From Meandrina meandrites (taxonomy: Eukaryota; Cnidaria; Anthozoa; Scleractinia; Meandrinidae): a DNA stretch of 64,000 bases. The stretch lies in assembly GCA_963693305.1 (NCBI GenBank), contig OY855916.1:10298001-10362000 (forward strand), given 5' to 3'. Positions 54,201 to 56,639 of the stretch are shown piece after piece. Positions within the stretch are counted from its first letter, which is position 1. Each line of letters opens with the position of its first letter. Made by a program: the position numbers and the translations under genes. The notes beneath the pieces are model-generated. The model was given only the letters and a program-made list of their open reading frames with translations. It did not search any database and was not told the DNA's origin.

Positions 54201-56417
54201 ATTCTATTTGGACACGGATGGCCGACGTCATAAGGGTCAGATTTTCTTTTTCGAAATTTGACAAAATGTGCTTGAAATTATTTCCTAAATCCAATCATCG
54301 CCACTTTTAATTTCTCCCTATACCTTCACGTAATTAATTCACAAGGCGAGATAATTCCATTACGGATGTGTCCTCTCTATCCTCGTCACAAAATGCGTTT
54401 CGTCGTTCCCGAATATAATATTATATATAGTATTTGACCTCTGATTCCCCATGAAAGAGCTATTTTCGTGGGCAACATGTTTAGTGGATTTTCATGTTAT
54501 AATTTTTTAGCTTTTATCAGATTATTGTCGCACAATTAAAGGAAGGACAAGACCCAGGCAAATCATCAGGCGAGAAATATGTTACAGTCACGCGAACGTA
54601 CGATGACCAAGTAAAAGGAGAACCTTATATTACGGCTGAGTTTGCCAACGACAAGTCAAGGACAACGTTTCCTGTTGGAGATGGAAAGTACTATTCAAGA
54701 GATGGTGTAAATGAAGCTAGAAGAAAACGCAGAGCATCAAGTGAGTTCACTCCTAATTGAATGCAATATACAAACACATGAACACTCTACAGAAAAACTC
54801 TAGAACTCAGTGAAGTTAGAGATTGTCTGCTAATATGTGTTATGTAGACCACTGCATATAAGAACCTATCTTACCATAAAAAATCAAAAAGGTTCTTATT
54901 TGGAAAAATCAGTTGAAATCCTTAAAGAACATGTTGTATTGACAACAGATATGTCTTAGGGGATTTGGTATGTGTTTAAATCAATCAGTGACCATCGGGG
55001 TCTGTGCTTGTAATCGTAATTGGTATACTCTGCGTTTATTTTACAAAAACCAAGGGACCACACCCATATTAAATGTGTTTTCACCTAAGCAAGTTTCACC
55101 TACAAAATAATGCATTAGTAACATTTTTCAGTAGAAACCAAATATATAAGAATATTTCTAGACTAGTTTGAAAAAACACTGGTTCTTTTACGCAGGTTTT
55201 TATACTTCATGTAATAAATGTTTGATAAACTGGCGCTAATGGGTATTAAAGAAACCTCCTCTGTCTCGACGCAGGGGACTTCATCTTGTTCCATTCTCTT
55301 GGTCCCGTATGACAAGTTTGAAAAATTGTAATATTCTGATCCCAACCTATTATTGCCGTTTTTTTTTTTTTACTGTTGAAATGTTACCTTCTAATATCGA
55401 CTGGAACTAAAACCTGGAAGTGAATCAATTTTAACTGGATCACTGTTCAATATCGTTCAAGACATCATGACCAAATTTTGTTACTTTTCCTAACAATAAT
55501 TGGGGAAGATTTGGGGTGGCAATTGCTTGCCATGTGACTTGACGTTTTTATGGTTAATAAGTTTTCAAAGCGTTACAAATTTGGTGTTTTTTAAAGCATA
55601 ATTTTGTATATAGTTTTCACATCCTTTTATATTATACTTTTAAGTTGCATTTGCAAAAAATTTTGATAACCAAGACTGATTCTTTGTATTCCATATTATC
55701 TGTTCTAATACCAGCATGCAGACAAATCATTTTATAGGCCCATTACTTTGCTTTTTTTATCCCCTAACAGTCACCAAATATCTTAATGGAAACCTCGATG
55801 AAGACACGAAATACACTGTCTTTCAGCGGTCTTATGCCGAAGATGGTGATTATGAAAACGAAGGATTTGTTACATTTACTACAAAGGAAGCCAAGAAAAC
55901 CGAAGAGGATGGGATCTCAACAACAATCGTGGTATTATCAGTAGTAGTTGGGCTGCTTGTTCTGCTGATCGTGGTTGGTGGAATTGTAATGTGGCGTCGC
56001 TTTCATCATAATGGTGCGGTTCGCCATTATTACCATGTTCTGTTTTTGATATAATATTCGCGAAAGTGATTCAGTGTTTAAAACAAATACAACTGAATTT
56101 GCTTTTCTTCGCTCTTTTCTATTTTAACAGAGGCTAAGTCAAGTTCAAGGAATCTGCAGCATTGTTCCACGCAGAAAATCTTAGAGATGTCTCCTTCCGT
56201 GAGTCCGGCAACAAGTGAGCTAGCGTATAGCAACCCATCCACAGAAGAACCAAGGTACTGCAGCACAAATATCACTCACAACAAGCCATCAACTGAAGGG
56301 CAATTAACTTATGAAGTGATCGATAACGTACGGTCCGACCAAGTTACTAGTTCTGATGATGTTCTTCCCACTCCTGACAGGAGATCGATCAAGGAACCCA
56401 TTACCAGCTATAATTAA
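11198..56417 (+). CDS. Sidekick-like / LAR-type composite Ig-FN3 transmembrane receptor (33-exon gene model)
   Basis: Spliced model of 7,410 coding bases (2,469 residues plus stop). Domain order: signal peptide 1-20; Ig1-6 about 21-585; FN3-1 to -10 about 586-1604; Ig7-10 about 1605-1985; FN3-11 and -12 about 1986-2182; receptor-phosphatase-type membrane-proximal module about 2183-2340; transmembrane helix about 2346-2368; cytoplasmic tail to 2469. Six Ig domains followed by a long FN3 array is the order of Sidekick, a homophilic cell-adhesion and synapse-matching protein; Contactin has 6 Ig but only 4 FN3, and DSCAM has 10 Ig. The second half resembles the ectodomain end of LAR-family receptor tyrosine phosphatases, but no phosphatase domain follows. 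Almost every domain boundary is a phase-1 intron, typical of exon-shuffled extracellular proteins. Expected role is cell-surface adhesion or recognition. Main doubt: exons 1-23 and 24-33 may be two genes. Strongly supported exon by exon; single-transcript status is inferred. Confidence 0.7.
11259..13984 (+). other. Intron 1, first part
   Basis: First 2.7 kb of the 4.5-kb intron between the signal-peptide exon and Ig1. I see no open frame with domain features, no array and no clear transposon ends. First introns can hold enhancers, but nothing here can be singled out. Confidence 0.5.
13985..15230. repeat. Diverged ~80-110-bp tandem array split by a MITE
   Basis: About five units sharing TTAATCGCTAACATAATAAC and GTTCTTCAGTGTTTCT, beginning near 13990, 14100, 15010, 15120 and 15200. 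The gap between units two and three is the 803-bp element at 14126-14928. Confidence 0.75.
14126..14928. mobile_element. 803-bp MITE with 38-bp perfect terminal inverted repeats
   Basis: Ends are exact inverted copies for 38 bases, starting GGGACTTTAAGATACACTAC. Flanks give TAATA on both sides; comparison with neighbouring array units (ACATAATAACAGC) supports a duplication of TA or TAATA. No transposase; superfamily not assigned. Confidence 0.9.
15231..15782 (+). other. End of intron 1
   Basis: Unremarkable AT-rich intron sequence up to the exon 2 acceptor. Overlapping open frames on both strands (15240-15548) have no domain signature. Confidence 0.5.
15783..16085 (+). CDS. Exon 2: Ig domain 1
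   Basis: One complete Ig domain (residues ~21-121) with first cysteine in LHLHCQA, the core tryptophan in YKWF, and the DDGYFYC motif around the second cysteine. Acceptor TTTGCAG, donor T|GTGAGT, symmetric phase 1-1 exon of 303 bases. Confidence 0.92.
16086..16848 (+). other. Intron 2
   Basis: Contains a (CA)n tract at 16599-16620 followed by (CAC)n to about 16640, and an interspersed-repeat-like stretch at 16300-16560. No coding features. Confidence 0.6.
16849..17136 (+). CDS. Exon 3: Ig domain 2, without canonical cysteines
   Basis: Ig-like fold (residues ~122-217) with the core tryptophan in QITWRKSG and the D-x-G-x-Y motif in NDVGYYKSKVEN. Both disulfide positions are replaced: GEFIYDYPV where the first cysteine should be, and YYKS instead of YxC. 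The frame is open, the splice sites are good (ATTGCAG; G|GTAAGA) and phase is 1-1, so the domain looks functional but disulfide-free. Confidence 0.88.
17293..17860 (+). mobile_element. Decayed LTR retrotransposon remnant
   Basis: Two ~85-bp direct repeats (17295-17381 and 17645-17732) share AACAACCGGAAGTCTAACAA and GATTATGTATTTCGCTAGGG. The sequence between them ends in a purine tract AGAAGGAAGGAGATGTAAT just before the second copy, as a polypurine tract precedes a 3' LTR, and reads RRSTRKR plus a poly-C-expanded proline run, like the C-terminus of an integrase polyprotein. Interior mostly deleted. Confidence 0.5.
17861..18464 (+). other. Intron 3, remainder
   Basis: AT-rich. An (ACATGT)n palindromic tract lies at 18164-18190. 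No gene. Confidence 0.6.
18465..18579 (+). CDS. Exon 4: Ig domain 3, first half
   Basis: Encodes the N-terminal half of Ig3 up to the first cysteine (VTFECFASGR). Acceptor TTACAG, donor AG|GTACAG, phase 1 in and 2 out. It is the only Ig domain of this gene split by an intron. Confidence 0.88.
18580..19273 (+). other. Intron 4
   Basis: Intron within Ig3. Contains two AGTTAGCC-like motifs near 18900-18990 also seen in the 8.2-kb array; otherwise nothing. Confidence 0.5.
19274..19467 (+). CDS. Exon 5: Ig domain 3, second half
   Basis: Completes Ig3 (to residue ~320) with tryptophan in AISWWKAG and second cysteine in EEGVYECRATN. The upstream AG plus A completes an arginine codon (GRPMPAISW), confirming the phase-2 junction. 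Donor G|GTACAC. Confidence 0.9.
19468..20354 (+). other. Intron 5
   Basis: No array, no transposon ends and no credible open frame; the minus-strand frame at 20013-20258 lacks domain features. Confidence 0.5.
20355..20612 (+). CDS. Exon 6: Ig domain 4
   Basis: Complete Ig (residues ~321-406): cysteine in LFKCNATG, PKPKITWF, and DKGTVQC at the second cysteine. Acceptor TTCACAG chosen because it alone keeps phase 1; the open frame continues upstream but lacks an in-phase AG. Donor G|GTAAGT. Confidence 0.88.
20731..20872. repeat. Foldback MITE, ~65-bp arms
   Basis: Near-perfect hairpin: outer arms TTTCCAAAACGAG ... CTCGAGTTTGGAAA, inner GTTTCATCGGGGTATCCAAA and its complement, centre AGGCCGTAGGCC. 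Lies in intron 6. Confidence 0.88.
20873..22142 (+). other. Intron 6, remainder
   Basis: Includes a duplicated ATAGGAAATTATGCAGTG (20891 and 20930) close to the foldback and a G/A-rich segment with repeated AGTCAA near 21600-21680. No gene. Confidence 0.5.
22143..22403 (+). CDS. Exon 7: Ig domain 5
   Basis: Complete Ig (residues ~407-493): VELQCQGRGDP, TIRWQKNG, SDSGKYVCVATN. Three AG acceptors (exon start 22125, 22134 or 22143) are all in frame; 22143 is preferred because it puts DVPPK at the domain start. Donor A|GTAAGT, phase 1. Confidence 0.85.
22829..23104 (+). CDS. Exon 8: Ig domain 6
   Basis: Complete Ig (residues ~494-585): LLQCGMQKDP, VKWIWTKDG, ENDAGWYTCRVES. Acceptor GTAAAG is weak but the only one in phase. 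Last Ig before the FN3 array; donor G|GTATTA. It is followed by a 5.7-kb intron packed with transposons. Confidence 0.88.
23105..23904 (+). other. Intron 8, first part
   Basis: Carries ACGGCCA-rich pieces (23560-23590 and 23850-23900) that look like ends of an interspersed DNA element. No coding features. Confidence 0.4.
24440..24640 (+). repeat. AT-rich dispersed repeat with tRNA-like A-box, copy 2
   Basis: Reverse-complement partner of 1-150, followed by GGCTTCATAGCTCAGTTGGT, a tRNA A-box-like motif. The B-box half is missing, so this is a truncated tRNA-derived repeat inside the long-TIR element, not a tRNA gene. Confidence 0.6.
24976..25663 (+). mobile_element. CR1/L2-like LINE 3' fragment nested in the foldback element
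   Basis: Open frame reads FVTSRIDYCNGLLYGLP, LQRVQNAAARLL and LHWLPVRYRIHFKILLL, the C-terminus of a CR1/L2-type reverse transcriptase, and ends LKTYLFKLAFSL. The 3' UTR ends in ATTATTA repeats. The 5' end is truncated. Same family type as the 4165-5870 element, but a distinct copy with a cleaner frame. Confidence 0.88.
25721..26340 (+). other. Intron 8, middle
   Basis: No recognisable features apart from AT-rich sequence; possibly flanking parts of the degraded Harbinger element that follows. Confidence 0.4.
26343..26389. repeat. Poly-T / poly-G tract
   Basis: About 28 T followed by about 19 G; homopolymer lengths are likely unreliable in the assembly. Confidence 0.9.
26473..26781 (+). pseudogene. 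PIF/Harbinger transposase C-terminal remnant
   Basis: Frame reads KPYPEQRKLNLRFGELRSVV-type start, then VVERTFGMVKARW and VLHNICIERDD, hallmarks of the end of a Harbinger (HARBI1-like) DDE nuclease, ending in an acidic serine/aspartate tail. The N-terminal catalytic part is absent. Probably a dead element in intron 8. Confidence 0.75.
27416..27775. mobile_element. ~360-bp MITE with 23-bp terminal inverted repeats
   Basis: TAATATCATGGGTGACAAAT at 27416 is matched inverted at 27753-27775. The interior holds a small palindrome AATTTCACATGTGAAATT. Non-coding. Confidence 0.8.
27780..27939. repeat. Perfect-type hairpin, ~160 bp
   Basis: Arms run from AACCAAATGGT to ACCATTTGATT with GAAATTATTTCCTAATTTCA and its complement inside; loop around CCTGAAGG. 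Immediately follows the 360-bp MITE. A related half-arm lies at 54250-54290. Confidence 0.88.
28131..28209. repeat. Hairpin, ~30-bp arms
   Basis: TCTGAAATGTCAGCCGTCTT at the left arm pairs with its complement at 28176-28209; spacer contains CACTCAGAGG. Confidence 0.85.
28626..28758 (-). repeat. Solo terminal repeat of the long-TIR element
   Basis: Reverse complement of the left terminal repeat at 23905 (GAGACCCAGGGGCAGTTAGT), ending only 70 bases before exon 9. Confidence 0.75.
28829..29134 (+). CDS. Exon 9: FN3 domain 1
   Basis: Complete fibronectin type III domain in one phase 1-1 exon: VRLSWFPP (first core tryptophan), ITSYNAYAK, and LTSHTQYQFHVSAVSSVG before the last strand. Acceptor AATTAG, donor G|GTAGCT. 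Confidence 0.92.
29135..29840 (+). other. Intron 9
   Basis: GC-richer segment with repeated CACGTG-like motifs at 29240-29340; no gene or transposon ends identified. Confidence 0.4.
29841..29911 (+). CDS. Exon 10: FN3 domain 2, first half
   Basis: 71-base exon from APSAAP to ILVEWQ, cut immediately after the core tryptophan. Phase 1 in, 0 out. Exons 16 and 22 have the same length, phase and cut point. Confidence 0.9.
30197..30431 (+). CDS. Exon 11: FN3 domain 2, second half
   Basis: Begins VPPTETHNG-LRGFKIAY and ends TAEGG, with the typical FTEYKIKVLAYNDAG strand. Acceptor TTTCAG, donor G|GTGAGT, phase 0 in, 1 out. Confidence 0.92.
30432..31006 (+). other. Intron 11
   Basis: Contains a poly-C run at 30636-30658. 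Otherwise AT-rich with nothing recognisable. Confidence 0.5.
31007..31122 (+). CDS. Exon 12: FN3 domain 3, first half
   Basis: 116-base exon from VPTAPP through VHLEWEPP to GRIRGYK, cut after the GYK motif. Phase 1 in, 0 out. Exon 18 has the same length and cut point. Confidence 0.92.
31334..33057. mobile_element. ~1.7-kb element with ~130-bp imperfect inverted ends
   Basis: 31334-31490 (TAGCCTGTTCCAGGTGTTCG ... AGCGAAGGAACGCCTG) is matched inverted by 32915-33057. Inside, a ~120-bp direct repeat (31885-32000 and 32715-32830, sharing AATGTCACGAACG) flanks unrelated sequence. A third copy of the end lies at 41041-41126. No transposase seen; fills most of intron 12. Confidence 0.7.
33147..33342 (+). 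CDS. Exon 13: FN3 domain 3, second half
   Basis: Starts LLAWKEST and includes ENFTQYTVAVVAYNGAGDS. Joins GYK of exon 12 in phase 0; donor G|GTACTT. Acceptor GGACCAG. The intervening 2-kb intron holds a transposon with long inverted arms. Confidence 0.9.
33605..33898 (+). CDS. Exon 14: FN3 domain 4
   Basis: Complete FN3 domain: VPDAPRSF, LRVSWARP, LRANTAYSVDISAETRAG. A second in-phase acceptor six bases downstream would remove two residues. Donor G|GTAAGT, phase 1-1. Confidence 0.91.
34116..34442 (+). CDS. Exon 15: FN3 domain 5
   Basis: Complete FN3 of 109 residues starting EKPGIPYNLRV, with ILTYTIKYNND and LTPYSDYRFRVIATNKVG. The usual core tryptophan is replaced (SVLLDFTPG). This is the longest FN3 exon of the gene; acceptor TTTGCAG, donor G|GTAAGA. 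Confidence 0.91.
34443..34810 (+). other. Intron 15
   Basis: Open frame 34504-34920 with hydrophobic stretches runs through this intron into exon 16 in frame, but has no domain and the exon 16 acceptor TACCCAG is good; treated as intron. Confidence 0.6.
34811..34881 (+). CDS. Exon 16: FN3 domain 6, first half
   Basis: 71-base exon, APSRPPSNL to LELRWK, cut just after the core tryptophan; phase 1 in, 0 out. Acceptor TACCCAG, donor AAG|GTTGGT. Layout identical to exons 10 and 22. Confidence 0.88.
34882..35933 (+). other. Introns 16 and 17 (around exon 17)
   Basis: Two introns of 391 and 423 bases flanking exon 17 (35273-35510). No repeats or coding features noticed outside the exon. Confidence 0.5.
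35273..35510 (+). CDS. Exon 17: FN3 domain 6, second half
   Basis: Begins IPPQDTWNS and contains LLKYKRYKVSVRAYNLNGKG. Phase 0 in, 1 out; acceptor GTCATAG, donor G|GTAAGA. Confidence 0.9.
35934..36049 (+). CDS. Exon 18: FN3 domain 7, first half
   Basis: 116-base exon, APSAAPSRV through VTLTWGPV to GQILGYK, phase 1 in, 0 out. Same length and cut point as exon 12. Acceptor TTTCCAG, donor AAG|GTAAAC. Confidence 0.92.
36398..36584 (+). CDS. Exon 19: FN3 domain 7, second half
   Basis: Starts IYYQILGRQ after GYK and contains LESFVTYKFQILAYTKTGNG. Acceptor ATCTTAG, donor A|GTAAGT, phase 0 in, 1 out. Confidence 0.9.
36692..36988 (+). CDS. Exon 20: FN3 domain 8
   Basis: Complete FN3: DPGPPARVRF, VTVSWDPP, GVITRYRASCR, NPQSYYRFFLWAGTN. 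Donor G|GTAAAT; a transposon begins 12 bases after the exon end, so the donor itself is intact. Confidence 0.91.
37001..39361. mobile_element. 2,361-bp non-autonomous DNA transposon with AAAGTT target duplication
   Basis: Terminal inverted repeats CAGGAGTACCCAAC (37001-37014) and its exact complement (39348-39361), flanked on both sides by AAAGTT (36995-37000 and 39362-39367). Secondary inverted similarity near each end (AAATACCCGCTC). Sub-terminal regions are rich in CCAGC. Contains the minisatellite at 37865-38344. No transposase frame; superfamily unassigned. It begins 12 bases after the end of exon 20. Confidence 0.88.
37865..38344. repeat. ~80-bp minisatellite, 6 copies
   Basis: Six units containing AAGACTCACGACAGAAGCCG, with starts spaced 81, 79, 81, 79 and 79 bases. 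The two-base difference is GCGATC versus GCGCGATC. Lies inside the transposon at 37001-39361. Open frames across it are repeat artefacts. Confidence 0.93.
39368..40059 (+). other. Intron 20, 3' part
   Basis: Ordinary AT-rich intron after the transposon; no features recognised. Confidence 0.5.
40060..40362 (+). CDS. Exon 21: FN3 domain 9
   Basis: Complete FN3: EPPDAPFIV, IIVKWQAT, LRYFTLQLNKNG, LIPGESYTFRIMATNDKGNS. Acceptor TCACAG, donor C|GTGAGT, phase 1-1. Confidence 0.91.
40522..40594. repeat. Short foldback, ~30-bp arms
   Basis: CAGACGCTCGGTTTTGGCTC pairs with GAGCCAAACGAACGTCTG across a short loop in intron 21. Confidence 0.75.
41041..41126 (-). repeat. Third copy of the 31.3-kb element end
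   Basis: Reverse complement of 31340-31425 (TTCGTCACGCAATCCCGAAT, CCGAACGCCTGGAACAGGCT). Fragment without its partner end. The next 550 bases carry GTCCGTAATA-rich pieces and end GCGAGAGTTGACTGTA, like one end of a pogo/Tigger MITE whose other end I did not find. Confidence 0.75.
41754..41901. repeat. Near-perfect palindromic MITE, ~148 bp
   Basis: Arms GGTCCGTATCGTGAAAAACT and complement, centre GAGGCCGCAGGCC; outer arms GTTATTTGCCGGC and GCCGGTAAATAAC. Lies in intron 21. Confidence 0.92.
42250..42745. repeat. Dispersed repeat, copy 1, with internal ~195-bp duplication
   Basis: Matches 56640-56940 (AGTATTCGGTTTTGGGG, CCAGTGACTTGCAGTTA). Inside, GAGAACTTCAAGGCCTTTAA occurs twice (42470 and 42667), marking a partial tandem duplication. 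Non-coding. Confidence 0.75.
42746..43386 (+). other. Intron 21, 3' part
   Basis: Includes a GGTCCGGAT...ATCCGGACC palindrome near 42796-42820. No gene. Confidence 0.45.
43387..43457 (+). CDS. Exon 22: FN3 domain 10, first half
   Basis: 71-base exon, TGAPRDVRIQAASP to LITEWA, cut after the core tryptophan. Acceptor CCTTTAG, donor GCG|GTAAGT. Third instance of the exon 10/16 layout. Confidence 0.9.
43834..44062 (+). CDS. Exon 23: FN3 domain 10, second half
   Basis: Begins APFPQELGG-LQEFIVKH, includes LTVYEVKLAAVNEKGPG, ends TTGEK. Donor C|GTAAGT, phase 1. Read-through instead of splicing would add 17 residues (first codon CGT) and stop at TAA 44110-44112, a possible alternative end. Confidence 0.88.
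44430..44567 (+). pseudogene. Relic of an FN3 first-half exon
   Basis: After an acceptor-like TTTGCTTAG, the phase-1 frame reads PSEAPNQLRGGVVSD, a normal FN3 start, then degenerates: the core tryptophan is missing. A GRIWLY string close to the GRIRGY of exon 12 is followed by a TAA where the AAG|GT donor should be. It sits where the exon pattern predicts the first half of an eleventh FN3. Probably a decayed exon, skipped by splicing; chance similarity cannot be excluded. Confidence 0.45.
44568..45254 (+). other. Junction intron between the Sidekick-like and LAR-like halves
   Basis: Searched for a start codon plus signal peptide for a separate second gene. One hydrophobic frame (from ATG 45094, ILYSLTFFASFISPF) stops at 45211 without a usable donor before exon 24. 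No promoter, polyadenylation cluster or first exon is convincing. Confidence 0.5.
45255..45536 (+). CDS. Exon 24: Ig domain 7
   Basis: Complete Ig (residues ~1605-1698): QPEITVHP, VLFSCNVFGNP, ISWTKNG, STDSGEYQCVAKN. Acceptor TCTACAG, donor T|GTGAGT, phase 1-1. Joins exon 23 in frame, making a histidine codon. First Ig after the FN3 block and possible first domain of a separate second gene. Confidence 0.9.
45600..45857 (+). pseudogene. Penelope-like GIY-YIG endonuclease C-terminal fragment
   Basis: Plus-strand frame reads TAVADHFAIAGHSLNNLEFI, then SIRKAREAFLISKGKTL and SGMSRRFET. The pattern VAxHF..xGHS ... RKAREAFLIxK ... GMxRR is the end of the GIY-YIG nuclease of Penelope-like retroelements. 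N-terminal part and reverse transcriptase absent. Lies in intron 24 between two Ig exons. Confidence 0.7.
45858..46185 (+). other. Intron 24, 3' part
   Basis: AT-rich; short repeats of TTAACTCATCACGTTT/CAATCATCACGTTTAT. No gene. Confidence 0.5.
46186..46467 (+). CDS. Exon 25: Ig domain 8
   Basis: Complete Ig: VQPEITAHP, VTFTCNATGNP, TISWTTNG, RTDSGEYRCVANN. Acceptor TTTACAG, donor T|GTAAGT. Very similar to exon 26 through most of its length, indicating recent duplication; several N-x-S/T glycosylation sites. Confidence 0.92.
46733..47023 (+). CDS. Exon 26: Ig domain 9
   Basis: Complete Ig with VTFTCNATGNP, SISWTSM, DTSHNSRISF and RTDSGEYRCVANN. Close copy of exon 25 with a three-residue insertion after the core tryptophan. 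Acceptor GTTACAG, donor T|GTAATG, phase 1-1. Confidence 0.92.
47073..47252. mobile_element. ~180-bp MITE candidate
   Basis: ATATACCACACAAGTGAATA at the left end is matched, imperfectly and inverted, by ATTCATCTTGTGTGATATAT at the right. Interior contains AGTACTATTCACCTCCGAGC and similar half-repeats. Confidence 0.5.
47253..47934 (+). other. Intron 26, part
   Basis: Contains GAGCAAAAGGCTCATAGCC repeats at 47452-47530; otherwise nothing. Confidence 0.45.
47935..48060. repeat. (CCATA)n pentanucleotide microsatellite
   Basis: About 17 CCATA units at 47961-48045, flanked by CTATA variant units on both sides. Gives artefactual IPYHT repeats in two frames. Confidence 0.96.
48213..48324. repeat. 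Foldback MITE, ~45-bp arms
   Basis: AACAATTATTCCACTCGCGC pairs with its complement at the right end; inner GGATATGAGAT and ATCTCATATCC also pair. Confidence 0.9.
48325..50015 (+). other. Intron 26, 3' part
   Basis: Holds ATTACA-type pentameric runs at 48818-48850 and 49873-49905. No coding frame or transposon ends recognised. Confidence 0.5.
50016..50303 (+). CDS. Exon 27: Ig domain 10
   Basis: Complete Ig: GPEISKHPK, VVFSCSVEGNP, VSWAKNKE, RSDAGQYRCVANN. Acceptor is a long T tract ending TTCAG; donor T|GTAAGT. It follows a 3-kb intron with foldback and microsatellite repeats. Confidence 0.92.
50304..51049 (+). other. Intron 27
   Basis: No repeat or coding feature recognised; polypyrimidine tract CTTCTTCTTCTTTGTTCAG precedes exon 28. 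Confidence 0.5.
51050..51349 (+). CDS. Exon 28: FN3 domain 11
   Basis: Complete FN3: VPSAVPQNVRA, VLVTWDEVP, ILHYTVIYKES, LKAFTEYSIQVLAATIKGDG. The VPQNV start and KGDG end are in the style of receptor phosphatase FN3 repeats. A second in-phase acceptor lies three bases downstream. Donor A|GTAAGT. Confidence 0.9.
51852..52080 (-). CDS. Unidentified minus-strand exon-like open frame in intron 28
   Basis: On the minus strand a 95-codon open frame (52115-51828) contains LRALFAGRYCYQEMDVVAKQ, VFVRFHDIKG and IENGSSQGGGLIMLIFEA. Sequence composition is protein-like, with a GTATGT donor at 51851 after PFKEI and candidate acceptors (GACAAAAAAG or GTATGAACAG) near 52070-52090. I do not recognise the family. 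It may be an exon of a nested antisense gene or a fragment carried by a transposon. Confidence 0.35.
52266..52660. mobile_element. 395-bp pogo/Tigger-like MITE, TA target site
   Basis: Ends CAGTCAAACGCCTCGAACCG and its inverted match at 52621-52660 extend ~35 bases with few mismatches, flanked by TA on each side. CAGT-start TIRs with TA duplication fit the pogo/Tigger group of Tc1/mariner elements. Confidence 0.82.
52661..53160 (+). other. Intron 28, 3' part
   Basis: Contains a GTT/GTC trinucleotide tract at 53040-53098 that gives a false hydrophobic/serine frame. No gene. Confidence 0.6.
53161..53451 (+). CDS. Exon 29: FN3 domain 12
   Basis: Complete FN3: PSNAPALNSI, IQVEWEPVP, IITKYVILYTV, LKQSTTYSIRVLAATLKGNG. 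Paralogous to exon 28. Acceptor GTTTCAG, donor G|GTAATT, phase 1-1. Confidence 0.9.
53834..53936 (+). CDS. Exon 30: membrane-proximal module, part 1
   Basis: Encodes a proline-rich linker (DPPTPPTPSD) and the first strand of an FN3-like domain, ending DGKPVG. Acceptor GTTTCAG; donor GG|GTCAGT is sub-optimal. Phase 1 in, 2 out, a change from the phase-1 rule that exon 31 satisfies. Confidence 0.78.
53937..54510 (+). other. Intron 30
   Basis: Contains a diverged half of the 27.8-kb hairpin (GACAAAATGTGCTTGAAATT at 54250). No coding feature. Confidence 0.55.
54511..54740 (+). CDS. Exon 31: membrane-proximal module, part 2, with RRKRR site
   Basis: Starts GFYQIIVAQL, continues PYITAEFAND and FPVGDGKYYS. 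Strings of this type (YQIVV..., YI.AEF, FxVGDG) characterise the segment between the last FN3 and the membrane in LAR-family receptor phosphatases. The exon ends in EARRKRRAS; R-x-K/R-R fits the furin consensus, and such a site in LAR lets the ectodomain stay non-covalently bound after cleavage. Predicted cleavage after residue ~2291. Acceptor TTTTTTAG, donor A|GTGAGT. Confidence 0.82.
54741..55770 (+). other. Intron 31
   Basis: AT-rich, with a T tract at 55360. No repeat or gene recognised. Confidence 0.5.
55771..56013 (+). CDS. Exon 32: last extracellular strand and transmembrane helix
   Basis: Encodes YLNGNLDEDTKYTVFQR and FVTFTTKEA, the closing strands of the membrane-proximal domain, then a ~23-residue hydrophobic helix (VVLSVVVGLLVLLIVVGG) and a stop-transfer WRRFHH. 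Topology is type I. Acceptor CTAACAG. Donor G|GTGCGG is weak; read-through gives a 13-residue tail and TAA at 56052. Confidence 0.85.
56131..56417 (+). CDS. Exon 33: cytoplasmic tail and stop
   Basis: Tail of ~95 residues, rich in serine, threonine and proline, ending ITSYN and TAA. No kinase or phosphatase motif. Four tyrosines: LAYSNP, PRYCST, LTYEVI (fits the ITIM pattern, L-x-Y-x-x-I) and the penultimate Y. Acceptor TTTAACAG. An AATAAA follows 129 bases after the stop. Confidence 0.8.
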
Positions 56418-56545
56418 ATATAAACCGTCAGGTTACTTATGAAGGATATGTTAAGCCCGCCTCCGGCCGAGCTTTATTGTCAAACCCTAAAGCTGTATTT
56501 AACAGTCAATTAAATGATTAAGTTAGTACGATGGGTAAGCGAAAA

Positions 56546-56551
56546 AATAAA
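56546..56551 (+). promoter_or_regulatory. Candidate polyadenylation signal of the receptor gene
   Basis: AATAAA located 129 bases downstream of the TAA of exon 33, the first canonical signal after the stop. Position fits a short 3' UTR; AT-rich context lowers specificity. Confidence 0.5.
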
Positions 56552-56639
56552 ACGCTTCTCCCTCACGATGTAAAAGAAAAGGAACGAAAGACAAGTAAAA
56601 TTACTCGCAAACAATGGCAAAATATTGTGCCCATTTGTG

